Source: Microthrixaceae bacterium (GTDB lineage: Bacteria; Actinomycetota; Acidimicrobiia; Acidimicrobiales; Acidimicrobilacustridaceae). From it: a stretch of DNA of 7,354 nt. The position numbers were made by a program, and so were the translations under genes. The notes beneath the pieces are model-generated. The model did not search any database. It saw only the letters and a program-made list of their open reading frames with translations, and was not told the origin of the DNA. This document shows, one piece after another, positions 1-5,029 of this stretch; the stretch's first letter is position 1; every line of letters starts with the position of its first letter. The stretch is from positions 1-7,354 of the forward strand of contig JAHFUU010000117.1 of the NCBI GenBank assembly GCA_023264915.1. Direction: 5' to 3'.

Positions 1-389
1 TCATCGGCTCGCTCTCCGGTCACCACTCTCGTTCCTGTCAGGCGGCTGATGTGGGAGTGCAGCGAGTAGGTCGGCTCGAACATCGCCACAGCGCGCCCCG
101 AGCCGCCATATGTCAACAGCAACGTCTGGAGCACCTCGTTGGAGCCGTTTGCCACGAAGACCTGTGTGGGATCGACCGCGTGCAGATCTGCGATCGCTTG
201 GCGCAGCCCGGTTGCAGCGCGGTCCGGGTAGCGGTTCCAGCGGATGGAAGCGAGCGCCGCGGCAAGCTCTGCCTCCCACTCGGCCGGAGGCGGGAGAGGT
301 GACTCGTTGGTGTTGAGCCGAACTGCAACCTCGATCTGGGGCGAGTGGTAGCCCTCGGCGAGAGTCAGGTCGTCCCGTGGCCGGATCAT
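1..389 (-). CDS. hisC: Histidinol-phosphate aminotransferase, N-terminal part (runs off left edge)
   Basis: This is a PLP-dependent class I/II aminotransferase that converts imidazole-acetol phosphate plus glutamate to L-histidinol phosphate in the cytoplasm. Reading the minus strand from ATG at 389 gives 129 open codons to the window edge, about a third of a typical HisC (~350-370 aa). Family landmarks are visible in order: LNTNESPLP near residue 28, RYPD near 55, GSNEVLQ near 84 and the PTYSLHSH segment near 108. The PLP lysine lies beyond the edge. The start is well supported: AGGAG at 395-399 sits 5 nt before the ATG, and the ATG overlaps the hisD stop as ATGA, which suggests translational coupling. 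Following hisD is the usual actinobacterial his operon order. Some other aminotransferases share these motifs, but the hisD context makes HisC nearly certain. Confidence 0.93.
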   Translation of the reverse strand, partial: MIRPRDDLTLAEGYHSPQIEVAVRLNTNESPLPPPAEWEAELAAALASIRWNRYPDRAATGLRQAIADLHAVDPTQVFVANGSNEVLQTLLLTYGGSGRAVAMFEPTYSLHSHISRLTGTRVVTGERAD

Positions 390-1699
390 GGGTGCTCCTG
401 TTCGGCGAGGTCGCTGCAACGGAGCCTGACGGACTCGGCGTGAGCCGGAAACCCTTCGGTTTCGGCCATCGTGATCACCTGCTGGGCGACCCGCGAGAAC
501 CCGGCCCGGTCGACCGTCACGAAATGCACCTGCTTGACGAAGTCGTCGATCGTGAGCGCCGAGCCGAACCTGGCCGATCCGAACGTCGGCAGCACATGTG
601 AGGGCCCAGCCACGTAGTCGCCGAGCGAAGCCGGGGAGAGGACCCCGCAGAACACCGCGCCAGCGTTGGTGATCAGGGGCACCAACGCCTGGGGATCGGC
701 GTTCAGCAGCTCCAGATGCTCGGGGGCGATCTCGTTGGAGACCTCGATCGCTCTGGCAGGCGAGTCGACGAGCACGACGTGACCGCCCTCGGCGAATGTC
801 GCCTCGATGTCGGCGCGCCGCGGCGAGCGTGCCACGAGCTCAGAGATCGCCTCGTCGACCCTGTCGGCCACCTCTGGCACCCAGGTGACAAGCCATGCAA
901 GCCCGCTCGGACCATGCTCGGCCTGCACCATCACGTCTATCGCTGCATAGCGCACCGGGGTCGTCTCGTCGGCGACCACGACGACCTCTGAAGGTCCCGC
1001 GAACGCCGACGGTATCCCGACGCGACCCGACACCTCGCGCTTGGCCAACGCCACATATGTGTTGCCCGGCCCGACGATCACGTCGACCGGTGCGACCGTG
1101 GCAGTACCGAAAGCCATCGCGGCGATGGCCTGGGCACCGCCTACCGCAAAGACCTCGTCGACACCGGCGATCGCAGCCGCGGCGAGCACCGGTCGAGCTA
1201 CCGACCCTGTGGAGCGGTCAGGCGGCACGCACAGGGTGACCCGCCCGACCCCCGCCACCCGGGCAGGGACCGCCGTCATCAACACAGTGGAGGGGTAGGC
1301 ACCCCGGCCACCCGGGACATAGACCCCAGCGCTGTCGACGGGGATCGCTCGACTCTCGACGACGATGCCGCCGCGCTCGTAGGTGTGGTCGGGCCGTCGC
1401 TGGGTCAGGTGGAAGGCCTCGATCGAGGCCTTGGCCTCGACGAGTGCCCCGACCAGCTCGGGTGGGCTCGAGTCGACAGCGGCCTGGAGCTCAGCGTGAG
1501 CAACACGCATCGTGTCGGGCTGGAGCCTCACCCCGTCGAAGCGCTCGGTGTACTCGAGGACCGCCTTGTCACCGTGCTCTCGCACCGTGGCCAGGATCTC
1601 GCGGACCGCCTGGACCGGTCCCTCACCAGCGACGTCCGGGCGGGGCAAGCGCTTCCCAAGATCGCCCGTGAAGCCCCGAAGGTCGAGGCGGTTCAGCAC
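386..1699 (-). CDS. hisD: Histidinol dehydrogenase
   Basis: HisD is a zinc-dependent cytoplasmic enzyme that performs the last two steps of histidine synthesis, oxidising L-histidinol to L-histidine with two NAD+. From GTG at 1699 the protein is 437 aa, the normal family length. Visible motifs are SAGVYVPGGRGAYPST (~123-138), VIVGPGNTYVALAK (~207-220), FAGPSE (233-238) and QAEHG (259-263). Further on are APEHLELL (325-332), DYVAGPSHVLPT (361-372) and a C-terminal AHAE. Q259, H262, D361 and H420 match the E. coli zinc ligands, and E327-H328 match the catalytic Glu-His pair. The frame stays open upstream to 2173, but that part is compositionally unlike HisD, and the family normally begins with a (M/V)LxRxDLRG-like segment, so GTG 1699 was chosen. 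No Shine-Dalgarno site precedes it. The TGA stop overlaps the hisC ATG. The usual Asp before AGPSE is Ser231 here. Confidence 0.96.
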   Translation of the reverse strand: MLNRLDLRGFTGDLGKRLPRPDVAGEGPVQAVREILATVREHGDKAVLEYTERFDGVRLQPDTMRVAHAELQAAVDSSPPELVGALVEAKASIEAFHLTQRRPDHTYERGGIVVESRAIPVDSAGVYVPGGRGAYPSTVLMTAVPARVAGVGRVTLCVPPDRSTGSVARPVLAAAAIAGVDEVFAVGGAQAIAAMAFGTATVAPVDVIVGPGNTYVALAKREVSGRVGIPSAFAGPSEVVVVADETTPVRYAAIDVMVQAEHGPSGLAWLVTWVPEVADRVDEAISELVARSPRRADIEATFAEGGHVVLVDSPARAIEVSNEIAPEHLELLNADPQALVPLITNAGAVFCGVLSPASLGDYVAGPSHVLPTFGSARFGSALTIDDFVKQVHFVTVDRAGFSRVAQQVITMAETEGFPAHAESVRLRCSDLAEQEHP

Positions 1700-1752
1700 G
1701 GTGCGGAGGTCGTGGGCCGGCGGGGCCGGGCTTGTCTGGCAATGGCGGCCAT
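1693..1752 (-). other. Possible 19-codon leader ORF ending over the hisD start
   Basis: On the minus strand an ATG at 1752 opens a 19-codon frame (MAAIARQARPRRPTTSAPC) whose TGA (1695-1693) overlaps the hisD GTG CTG A. A TACGTT -10-like box lies 9 nt upstream of the ATG. Because hisD has no Shine-Dalgarno site, termination and reinitiation from this frame could feed its translation. The peptide contains no histidine, so it is not a classical his attenuator leader. The frame may be fortuitous. Confidence 0.25.
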
Positions 1753-1761
1753 GGGTGGACC

Positions 1762-1767
1762 AACGTA
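1762..1767 (-). promoter_or_regulatory. Candidate -10 box (TACGTT) for the hisDC operon
   Basis: TACGTT on the minus strand fits the actinobacterial TANNNT -10 pattern. Transcription would begin near 1755, at or just before the leader ATG at 1752 and about 55 nt before hisD. A weak TTCGGA lies 17 nt upstream at the -35 position. The same hexamer occurs just ahead of the mshD-like gene. This is pattern matching only. Confidence 0.35.
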
Positions 1768-1874
1768 GTGGGGCGAGCCATCGTTCCGAAACCGGTTGCC
1801 CACCTGAGCGCCACGGGAGATGAGCCGTCCCCGATCCCCAGCCACAAGGCCGCTCGGGCCGGGGCCAAGCCTCT

Positions 1875-1879
1875 AGGAG
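1875..1879 (+). promoter_or_regulatory. Ribosome binding site AGGAG deciding the start of the 64-aa gene
   Basis: A perfect AGGAG lies 5 nt before ATG 1885. The in-frame upstream candidates, including the one at 1732, lack such a site, so it fixes the start. Confidence 0.6.
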
Positions 1880-1884
1880 TCGCG

Positions 1885-2079
1885 ATGCATCCCGAACGCG
1901 CTGAGCTGTCCTCTGTCGCAAGCACCCTGGAGGAGATCTGCCGGAGAGTCGCCGCCGCGGCAGACCGCTCGACCCACAGCAAGGACGAGGCCCTGGCCTC
2001 AGGCCTTTATGAGGTCGAGCGCTCGTTGCAGGCGGCCGAGCGTCGCCTCTCCTCGGTCGTGTCGCGCCTGTCGCGCTGA
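1885..2079 (+). CDS. Small helical protein of unknown function (64 aa)
   Basis: I do not recognise this gene. ATG 1885 is preceded by AGGAG at 1875-1879 with 5-nt spacing, the best ribosome binding site on the plus strand of this window. That is the main reason to believe the gene and to prefer this start over TTG/GTG codons further upstream in the same open frame. The product is soluble, rich in Ala, Glu, Arg and Ser, with no signal peptide, membrane segment or metal motif. It should form one or two long amphipathic helices, for example EVERSLQAAERRLSSVVSRL near the C-terminus, which has coiled-coil character. It is divergent from hisD with 185 bp between the start codons. There is no contextual clue to its function. 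Confidence 0.65.
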   Translation: MHPERAELSSVASTLEEICRRVAAAADRSTHSKDEALASGLYEVERSLQAAERRLSSVVSRLSR

Positions 2080-2144
2080 AGAGGACGGGTAGGGAGAAGC
2101 GCAACGGGTGACCGGGGCGCCTCTTCCAGGCCTGGGTGGTGCGA

Positions 2145-2219
2145 ACCGTGAGCGGCAGCGAGCAGGCCACCACCGGGTGCGAGCGGCACCCGGTCAGGGG
2201 TCGACCATCCGCTCACGGT
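2145..2219. repeat. Nested inverted repeats (11-bp outer and 9-bp inner stems)
   Basis: ACCGTGAGCGG at 2145-2155 is a perfect inverted match to 2209-2219. Inside it, ACCGGGTGC at 2172-2180 pairs perfectly with 2186-2194 around a 5-nt loop. The 11-mer CCACCGGGTGC at 2170-2180 recurs at 2257-2267, so the 2186-2194 arm has two possible partners. No T-tract follows on either strand, so this is not a standard terminator. Its role is unknown. Confidence 0.6.
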
Positions 2220-2267
2220 CACGGTCGCTGGCGGCCCGGGCCAAGCCCCGTTCGTGCCACCGGGTGC

Positions 2268-2300
2268 AAAAAGAAGGCCGGCGCCCCAAGGGGCGCCGGC
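2268..2300 (-). terminator. Rho-independent terminator, minus strand
   Basis: GCCGGCGCCCC at 2277-2287 and its perfect complement at 2290-2300 form an 11-bp stem with only 2 unpaired bases; the top pair probably opens to a 4-nt loop. Read on the minus strand it is followed by CTTCTTTTT (2276-2268). It is oriented to end transcripts from nth, whose stop lies 145 bp upstream, or a separate small RNA. It would also insulate the hisD promoter region. Confidence 0.85.
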
Positions 2301-2376
2301 AGGCGACACTGGGCGGCGGATCCCAGACGTGTCGCCAGGTACCAGGTGGCGGGAACCTGGTCCTGTTACCTTAACC
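2268..2376 (-). ncRNA. Candidate small structured RNA or structured 3' UTR downstream of nth
   Basis: On the minus strand three hairpins follow each other closely. The first pairs 2361-2355 with 2347-2341 (7 bp). The second pairs 2336-2322 with 2313-2302 (12 bp with a 3-nt bulge). The third is the terminator stem, ending in a T-tract at 2268. A TAAGGT box matching TANNNT lies at 2373-2368, so an independent RNA could start near 2361; no good -35 is visible. It matches no RNA family I recognise. A structured nth 3' UTR is equally possible. Confidence 0.3.
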
Positions 2377-2444
2377 CATCGCCTCGCCCGAGGAAACCTG
2401 GAAGCCGGTTTTCCTGTGCGTGGAACGGGGCCGGCGCCACCCGC

Positions 2445-2978
2445 TCACACCATCGAGCCAGGGCAGAAGTCTGCCAGGACGCACTCGCCGCACTTGGGCC
2501 GGCGCGCGACGCAGACCCTGCGACCATGCAGTATCAGCCGCAGGCTGAAGTCGCCGCGCTCCCTCGCTGGCACCATGGGATCGAGGACCGACTCGATCTT
2601 GACCGGATCGGTCTCCTCTGTGAACCCGAGGAGATGCGACAGGCGGGTCACGTGGGTGTCCACAGGTAGGCCCGGCAGGCCCATGGCAACGCTTCGCACG
2701 ACGTTGCCCGTCTTGCGACCCACACCTGGCAAGGACACGAGATCCCTAATGCTCGCCGGCACCTCACCGTCGAAGCGTTCGACGACCGCTTCTGACATCC
2801 CGATCAGGTTCTTCGCCTTGTTCCTGTAGAAGCCGGTGGACCGGATGATCGCCTCGAGCTCGTCAGGATCTGCATGCGCGAGGTCCACTGGGGTCCGGTA
2901 TCGACGAAAGAGCCTCGGCGTGACCATGTTGACCCTGACGTCGGTGCACTGGGCGGCAAGGATCGTCGCCACCAACAA
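2445..2978 (-). CDS. nth: Endonuclease III, catalytic core; N-terminus separated by an in-frame TGA
   Basis: This is a base-excision repair DNA glycosylase/AP lyase that removes oxidised pyrimidines. Counting from TTG 2978 (177 aa), the core is complete. LLVATILAAQCTD lies at the start and LPGVGRK at 83-89, with the catalytic lysine at K89. VDTH at 106-109 has the catalytic aspartate at D107. Cys156-X6-Cys163-X2-Cys166-X5-Cys172 forms the [4Fe-4S] cluster site. The protein is about 35 residues shorter than usual Nth. The missing part is present in the same frame upstream but is cut by TGA at 3006-3008. Expression would need a weak TTG start without a Shine-Dalgarno site, readthrough, or correction of a sequence error. 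The following residue pattern (GRKTGN rather than GRKTAN) is a minor deviation. It may be a recent pseudogene. It is convergent with the 64-aa gene and divergent from mshD. Confidence 0.85.
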   Translation of the reverse strand: MLVATILAAQCTDVRVNMVTPRLFRRYRTPVDLAHADPDELEAIIRSTGFYRNKAKNLIGMSEAVVERFDGEVPASIRDLVSLPGVGRKTGNVVRSVAMGLPGLPVDTHVTRLSHLLGFTEETDPVKIESVLDPMVPARERGDFSLRLILHGRRVCVARRPKCGECVLADFCPGSMV

Positions 2979-3083
2979 CTGGAACGAGTCCTTGTGGTCA
3001 AGCTCTCACTGCGCTTGGGGGTACTCGATGCCAAGCCGCCGGTTGGTCTCCCGCGCCCGGCCTGCTGCAGTTCGGGGCCTGAC
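2979..3083 (-). pseudogene. nth: Upstream N-terminal segment of nth, containing a TGA and lacking a normal start
   Basis: In the nth frame, upstream of the TGA at 3006-3008, lies VRPRTAAGRARETNRRLG followed by IEYPQAQ; after the TGA comes ELDHKDSFQ, leading into the core. From memory, mycobacterial Nth reads [21 protein letters not shown] here, so the TGA falls where that protein has Cys. AGGAG at 3090-3094 sits 6 nt before a GTC codon at 3083-3081, where a GTG would be expected. Counting from there and ignoring the TGA gives 212 aa, close to the E. coli length of 211. The sequence shows the reading frame and motifs; decay is inferred. Confidence 0.6.
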
Positions 3084-3176
3084 GAGACGCTCCTGCCGAC
3101 CTGGGCCCGGGCCTGGCCGGGCAAGCTGTCTCGCGTCCACTGCCCGCACGCTATCGGTTGGCCGAACAACATCCGA

Positions 3177-3182
3177 TACGTT
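3177..3182 (+). promoter_or_regulatory. Candidate -10 box (TACGTT) for a leaderless mshD transcript
   Basis: TACGTT ends 8 nt before ATG 3191, and no Shine-Dalgarno sequence precedes that ATG. This spacing suits transcription beginning at or within a few nucleotides of the start codon, which is common in Actinomycetota. No convincing -35 is present. The hexamer is identical to the one proposed for hisD. Confidence 0.4.
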
Positions 3183-3190
3183 GTGACCAC

Positions 3191-3940
3191 ATGCTGAACC
3201 TGTCGACCGTGCCCGAGCTGGCAGCCTCCGAGCGAGCCCCCCTCGACGCGATCGCCGACCAGCTCCGCGCACAGGTCACCAACCCGATCGGCATTCTGAT
3301 GGGTGGAGGTGACCTGGCCAACGCCGCGCGGGTCGCGCAACGGGCGGGTGCCGAACGGTTGTTGCTCGAGCTGTTCCCTGGCGGGCCCGAGCATGACCTG
3401 ATGGCATCGATGGCCGGGTTCACACGAACCCGCGTCGTGCTCCAGCTACGCCGCTCACTTCCCCTGGGCCCCCCCTGGGACCCCTACTCTCCGATCGAGG
3501 TCCGCGCGCTCAGGCCCGGTACCAGTGACGAGAAAGCCTGGCTGGAGCTCAACGCTCGAGCCTTCGCGTGGCATCCCGATCAGGGATCCTGGACGATGGA
3601 CGACCTCCAGGCCCGGATGGCCGAGCCCTGGTTCGATCCCGACGGCTTCCTGCTGCACGAGCGTGACGGCCAGCTGATCGCATTCTGCTGGACCAAGATC
3701 CACGACGAGGAGGCGCCACCCGTCGGTGAGATCTTCGTCATCGGCATCGACCCGGAGTTCCAGGGCAAGGGCCTTGGCCAGCCCCTGACCTATGCCGGAT
3801 TCGAATGGCTGGCCTCGCGTGGGCTCACCCAGGGGATGCTGTACGTCGAATCTGACAACCAGCCGGCCCTGCGGCTCTATGACCGCTTGGGCTTCCGGGT
3901 GGCGACCACGCACCGCTGGTACGAGCGAGCGCTCCGCTGA
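3191..3940 (+). CDS. mshD: Mycothiol synthase-like GNAT acetyltransferase (MshD family)
   Basis: MshD acetylates Cys-GlcN-inositol with acetyl-CoA in the last step of mycothiol synthesis, in the cytoplasm. The protein is 249 aa from ATG 3191. The C-terminal GNAT domain (~101-249) carries MshD hallmarks: AFAWHPDQGSWT (~124-135), EPWFDPDGFLLHE (~145-157) and FCWTKIHDE (~165-173). Further on are EIFVIGIDPEFQGKGLGQPLT (180-200), with the CoA-binding QGKGLG, and LYVESDNQPALRLYDRLGF (217-235). The N-terminal domain is only ~95 residues. It begins like a GNAT domain and ends with the usual RRSLPL linker, but seems to lack much of the fold between. Typical MshD is ~290-315 aa. TTG 3158 is an alternative start; ATG was preferred for its -10 spacing. 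It could also be another two-domain GNAT enzyme, but C-terminal similarity to MshD is strong. Confidence 0.88.
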   Translation: MLNLSTVPELAASERAPLDAIADQLRAQVTNPIGILMGGGDLANAARVAQRAGAERLLLELFPGGPEHDLMASMAGFTRTRVVLQLRRSLPLGPPWDPYSPIEVRALRPGTSDEKAWLELNARAFAWHPDQGSWTMDDLQARMAEPWFDPDGFLLHERDGQLIAFCWTKIHDEEAPPVGEIFVIGIDPEFQGKGLGQPLTYAGFEWLASRGLTQGMLYVESDNQPALRLYDRLGFRVATTHRWYERALR

Positions 3941-3995
3941 ACCCAAGTGCTCGCGGCGCTCCGCCCCGGCCCGACCACGCGCCCACGGCACCGGC

Positions 3996-4156
3996 GAGCT
4001 CAGGCAGGCGAGCTCAGGCCGGCGAGATCAGGCAGGCGAGCTCAGGCCGGCGAGATCAGGCCGGCGTATCAGGCCGGCGTATCAGGCCGGCGTATCAGGC
4101 CGGCGTATCAGGCCGGCGTATCAGGCCGGCGTATCAGGCCGGCGTATCAGGCCGTC
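3996..4156. repeat. Two-phase tandem repeat: 5 x 14 bp then 7 x 13 bp
   Basis: Five 14-bp units of the form GAG(C/A)TCAGGC(C/A)GGC occupy 3996-4065. They are followed by seven 13-bp units GTATCAGGCCGGC at 4066-4156. Six of the 13-bp units are identical; the last has one change (GTC at its end). The last unit contains the TGA stop of the minus-strand transporter gene (4149-4147). Most units contain the palindrome GCCGGC, so any two neighbours can form a 6-bp stem on either RNA strand. The array fills the gap between convergent genes. It has none of the conserved-repeat plus unique-spacer structure of CRISPR. Confidence 0.95.
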
Positions 4157-4887
4157 GAGACGCCTACCAGGTGACCCACGAAGTAGGTGATCCCAGCGGC
4201 CACCACAGCGACAAGGAGCTGCCGGCCTGCTGAGAACCACCAGCGTCGGTGGGTGAAAGAGGCGAGTGCCAGGCCTATGCCCATCGCGGACACCGCACCG
4301 AGGATGACCGATGTGATGACCGCAGCCTCGCCTATGAGGAAGAACCACGGAACCAACGGGATGATCGCCCCGACCGAGAACGCCAGGAACGACCCGACCG
4401 CCGCGCCGATCGGCGAGCCGAGAGAGCTGGGATCGATGCCCAGCTCCTCACGTGCGTGGGTCTCCAGTGCCCGCTCTGGATCAGCCATCATCTCCCGGGC
4501 CATCTGTTCGGCGGTCTCGGCATCGACACCCCGGGCCTCATAGAGCTGGGCCAGCTCGGCGAGCTCGAAATGAGGATCGCGTTCAAGGGCTATGCGTTCG
4601 ATCTCGAGCTCACGCTCGAACAGCTCTGTCTGCGCCCTCATCGAGATGTACTCGCCTGCCGCCATCGACACAGCGCCGGCGATGAGCCCGGCGATGCCCG
4701 TGAGTCGTACGACCGAGGCTCCGGGGTTCGCGCCCGCCACCCCGAGGATCAACGACACGTTGCTCACCAACCCGTCGTTGGCCCCGAACACCGAAGCGCG
4801 CGCCACACCGCCCTGCACGTCGCGGTGGTGATGGTCAAAGGCCGGCCGTGCGTGCCCCGTCGAACGTGAGGATTCGGCTTGAACCAT
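4147..4887 (-). CDS. VIT1/CCC1-family iron/manganese transporter
   Basis: This is a membrane transporter of the VIT family, which moves Fe2+ or Mn2+ out of the cytoplasm, probably by proton exchange. Counting from ATG 4887 (246 aa), five hydrophobic segments are visible near residues 31-52, 62-84, 158-184, 187-211 and 220-243. Segment 1 contains the family GANDGLVSN motif with D38, and segment 2 has M75 and E79. Between segments 2 and 3 lies an acidic helical domain (~85-150). Its ELFERELEIERIALE and REMMADPE motifs resemble the cytosolic metal-binding domain of plant VIT1. TTG 4893 is an alternative start; neither start has a good ribosome binding site. The stop codon lies in the last tandem repeat unit. 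Whether the substrate is Fe or Mn cannot be told from sequence. Confidence 0.9.
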   Translation of the reverse strand: MVQAESSRSTGHARPAFDHHHRDVQGGVARASVFGANDGLVSNVSLILGVAGANPGASVVRLTGIAGLIAGAVSMAAGEYISMRAQTELFERELEIERIALERDPHFELAELAQLYEARGVDAETAEQMAREMMADPERALETHAREELGIDPSSLGSPIGAAVGSFLAFSVGAIIPLVPWFFLIGEAAVITSVILGAVSAMGIGLALASFTHRRWWFSAGRQLLVAVVAAGITYFVGHLVGVSTA

Positions 4888-5029
4888 CACCAAACGCTAG
4901 CGGGGCTCCGCCCCGGCCCCCACCAGGTCGTGCCCCGGGATGAGATCGTCGGCCCCTCGTCTCTTGGGGCGCCGTCGGCGCTCGCACCTGGTTCCGTGGG
5001 AGCCCGCTCGCCGCCCTTAGGCTGCATTG
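4888..5029. promoter_or_regulatory. Divergent promoter region between the VIT transporter and rlmN
   Basis: This 142-bp gap separates two divergent start codons, so it should hold both promoters. TAGGCT at 5018-5023 is the candidate rlmN -10 box. At 4902-4914 GGGGC-TCC-GCCCC is a small hairpin. Its flank GCTCCGCCCCGGCCC (4905-4919) recurs exactly at 3958-3972, just after mshD. No AT-rich -10 is obvious for the transporter. Confidence 0.4.
5018..5023 (+). promoter_or_regulatory. Candidate -10 box (TAGGCT) for leaderless rlmN
   Basis: TAGGCT fits TANNNT and ends 6 nt before GTG 5030. This spacing would start the transcript at the GTG itself. There is no Shine-Dalgarno site, and this spacing is why GTG 5030 is preferred over TTG 5027. 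Confidence 0.4.

Larger units (their letters stand above)
2080..2444. other. Gene-free, hairpin-rich interval between convergent genes
   Basis: This 365-bp stretch separates the 64-aa gene (plus) from nth (minus). Long frames cross it, but none has a recognisable product or ribosome binding site. It holds several inverted repeats: 2145-2155 with 2209-2219; 2172-2180 with 2186-2194; 2277-2287 with 2290-2300; 2302-2313 with 2322-2336; and 2341-2347 with 2355-2361. Only the 2277-2300 hairpin has a T-tract, read on the minus strand. Confidence 0.7.

Noticed and set aside
1700..2173. The hisD frame stays open 158 codons upstream, giving a possible 595-aa protein
   Set aside because: The extra part is Arg/Pro-rich with no HisD homology and runs antisense through the 64-aa gene. 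GTG 1699 gives the normal 437-aa length. Open frames of this size are common in G+C-rich DNA.
2390..2420. GAGGAAA plus nearby bases resembling part of the RNase P RNA core
   Set aside because: The conserved AGTCC continuation and the rest of the ~400-nt RNA are missing, and nth begins within 30 nt.
2254..2829. Plus-strand frames of 191 and 177 codons across the hairpin region and nth
   Set aside because: They overlap the conserved Nth core on the opposite strand and the terminator hairpin, and show no family motifs.
2986..3008. Selenocysteine insertion at the nth TGA
   Set aside because: A small stem follows the codon, but its loop is ACCA with none of the features of a bacterial SECIS loop that I know, and Nth is not a known selenoprotein. 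Kept only as a remote alternative.
3996..4156. CRISPR-like array
   Set aside because: The units are 13-14 bp and directly adjacent with no unique spacers, and there are no cas genes; it is a simple tandem repeat.
4249..4869. A 206-codon plus-strand frame opposite the VIT transporter
   Set aside because: It is antisense to a clear membrane transporter, and the translation is Arg/His-rich with no domain or ribosome binding site.
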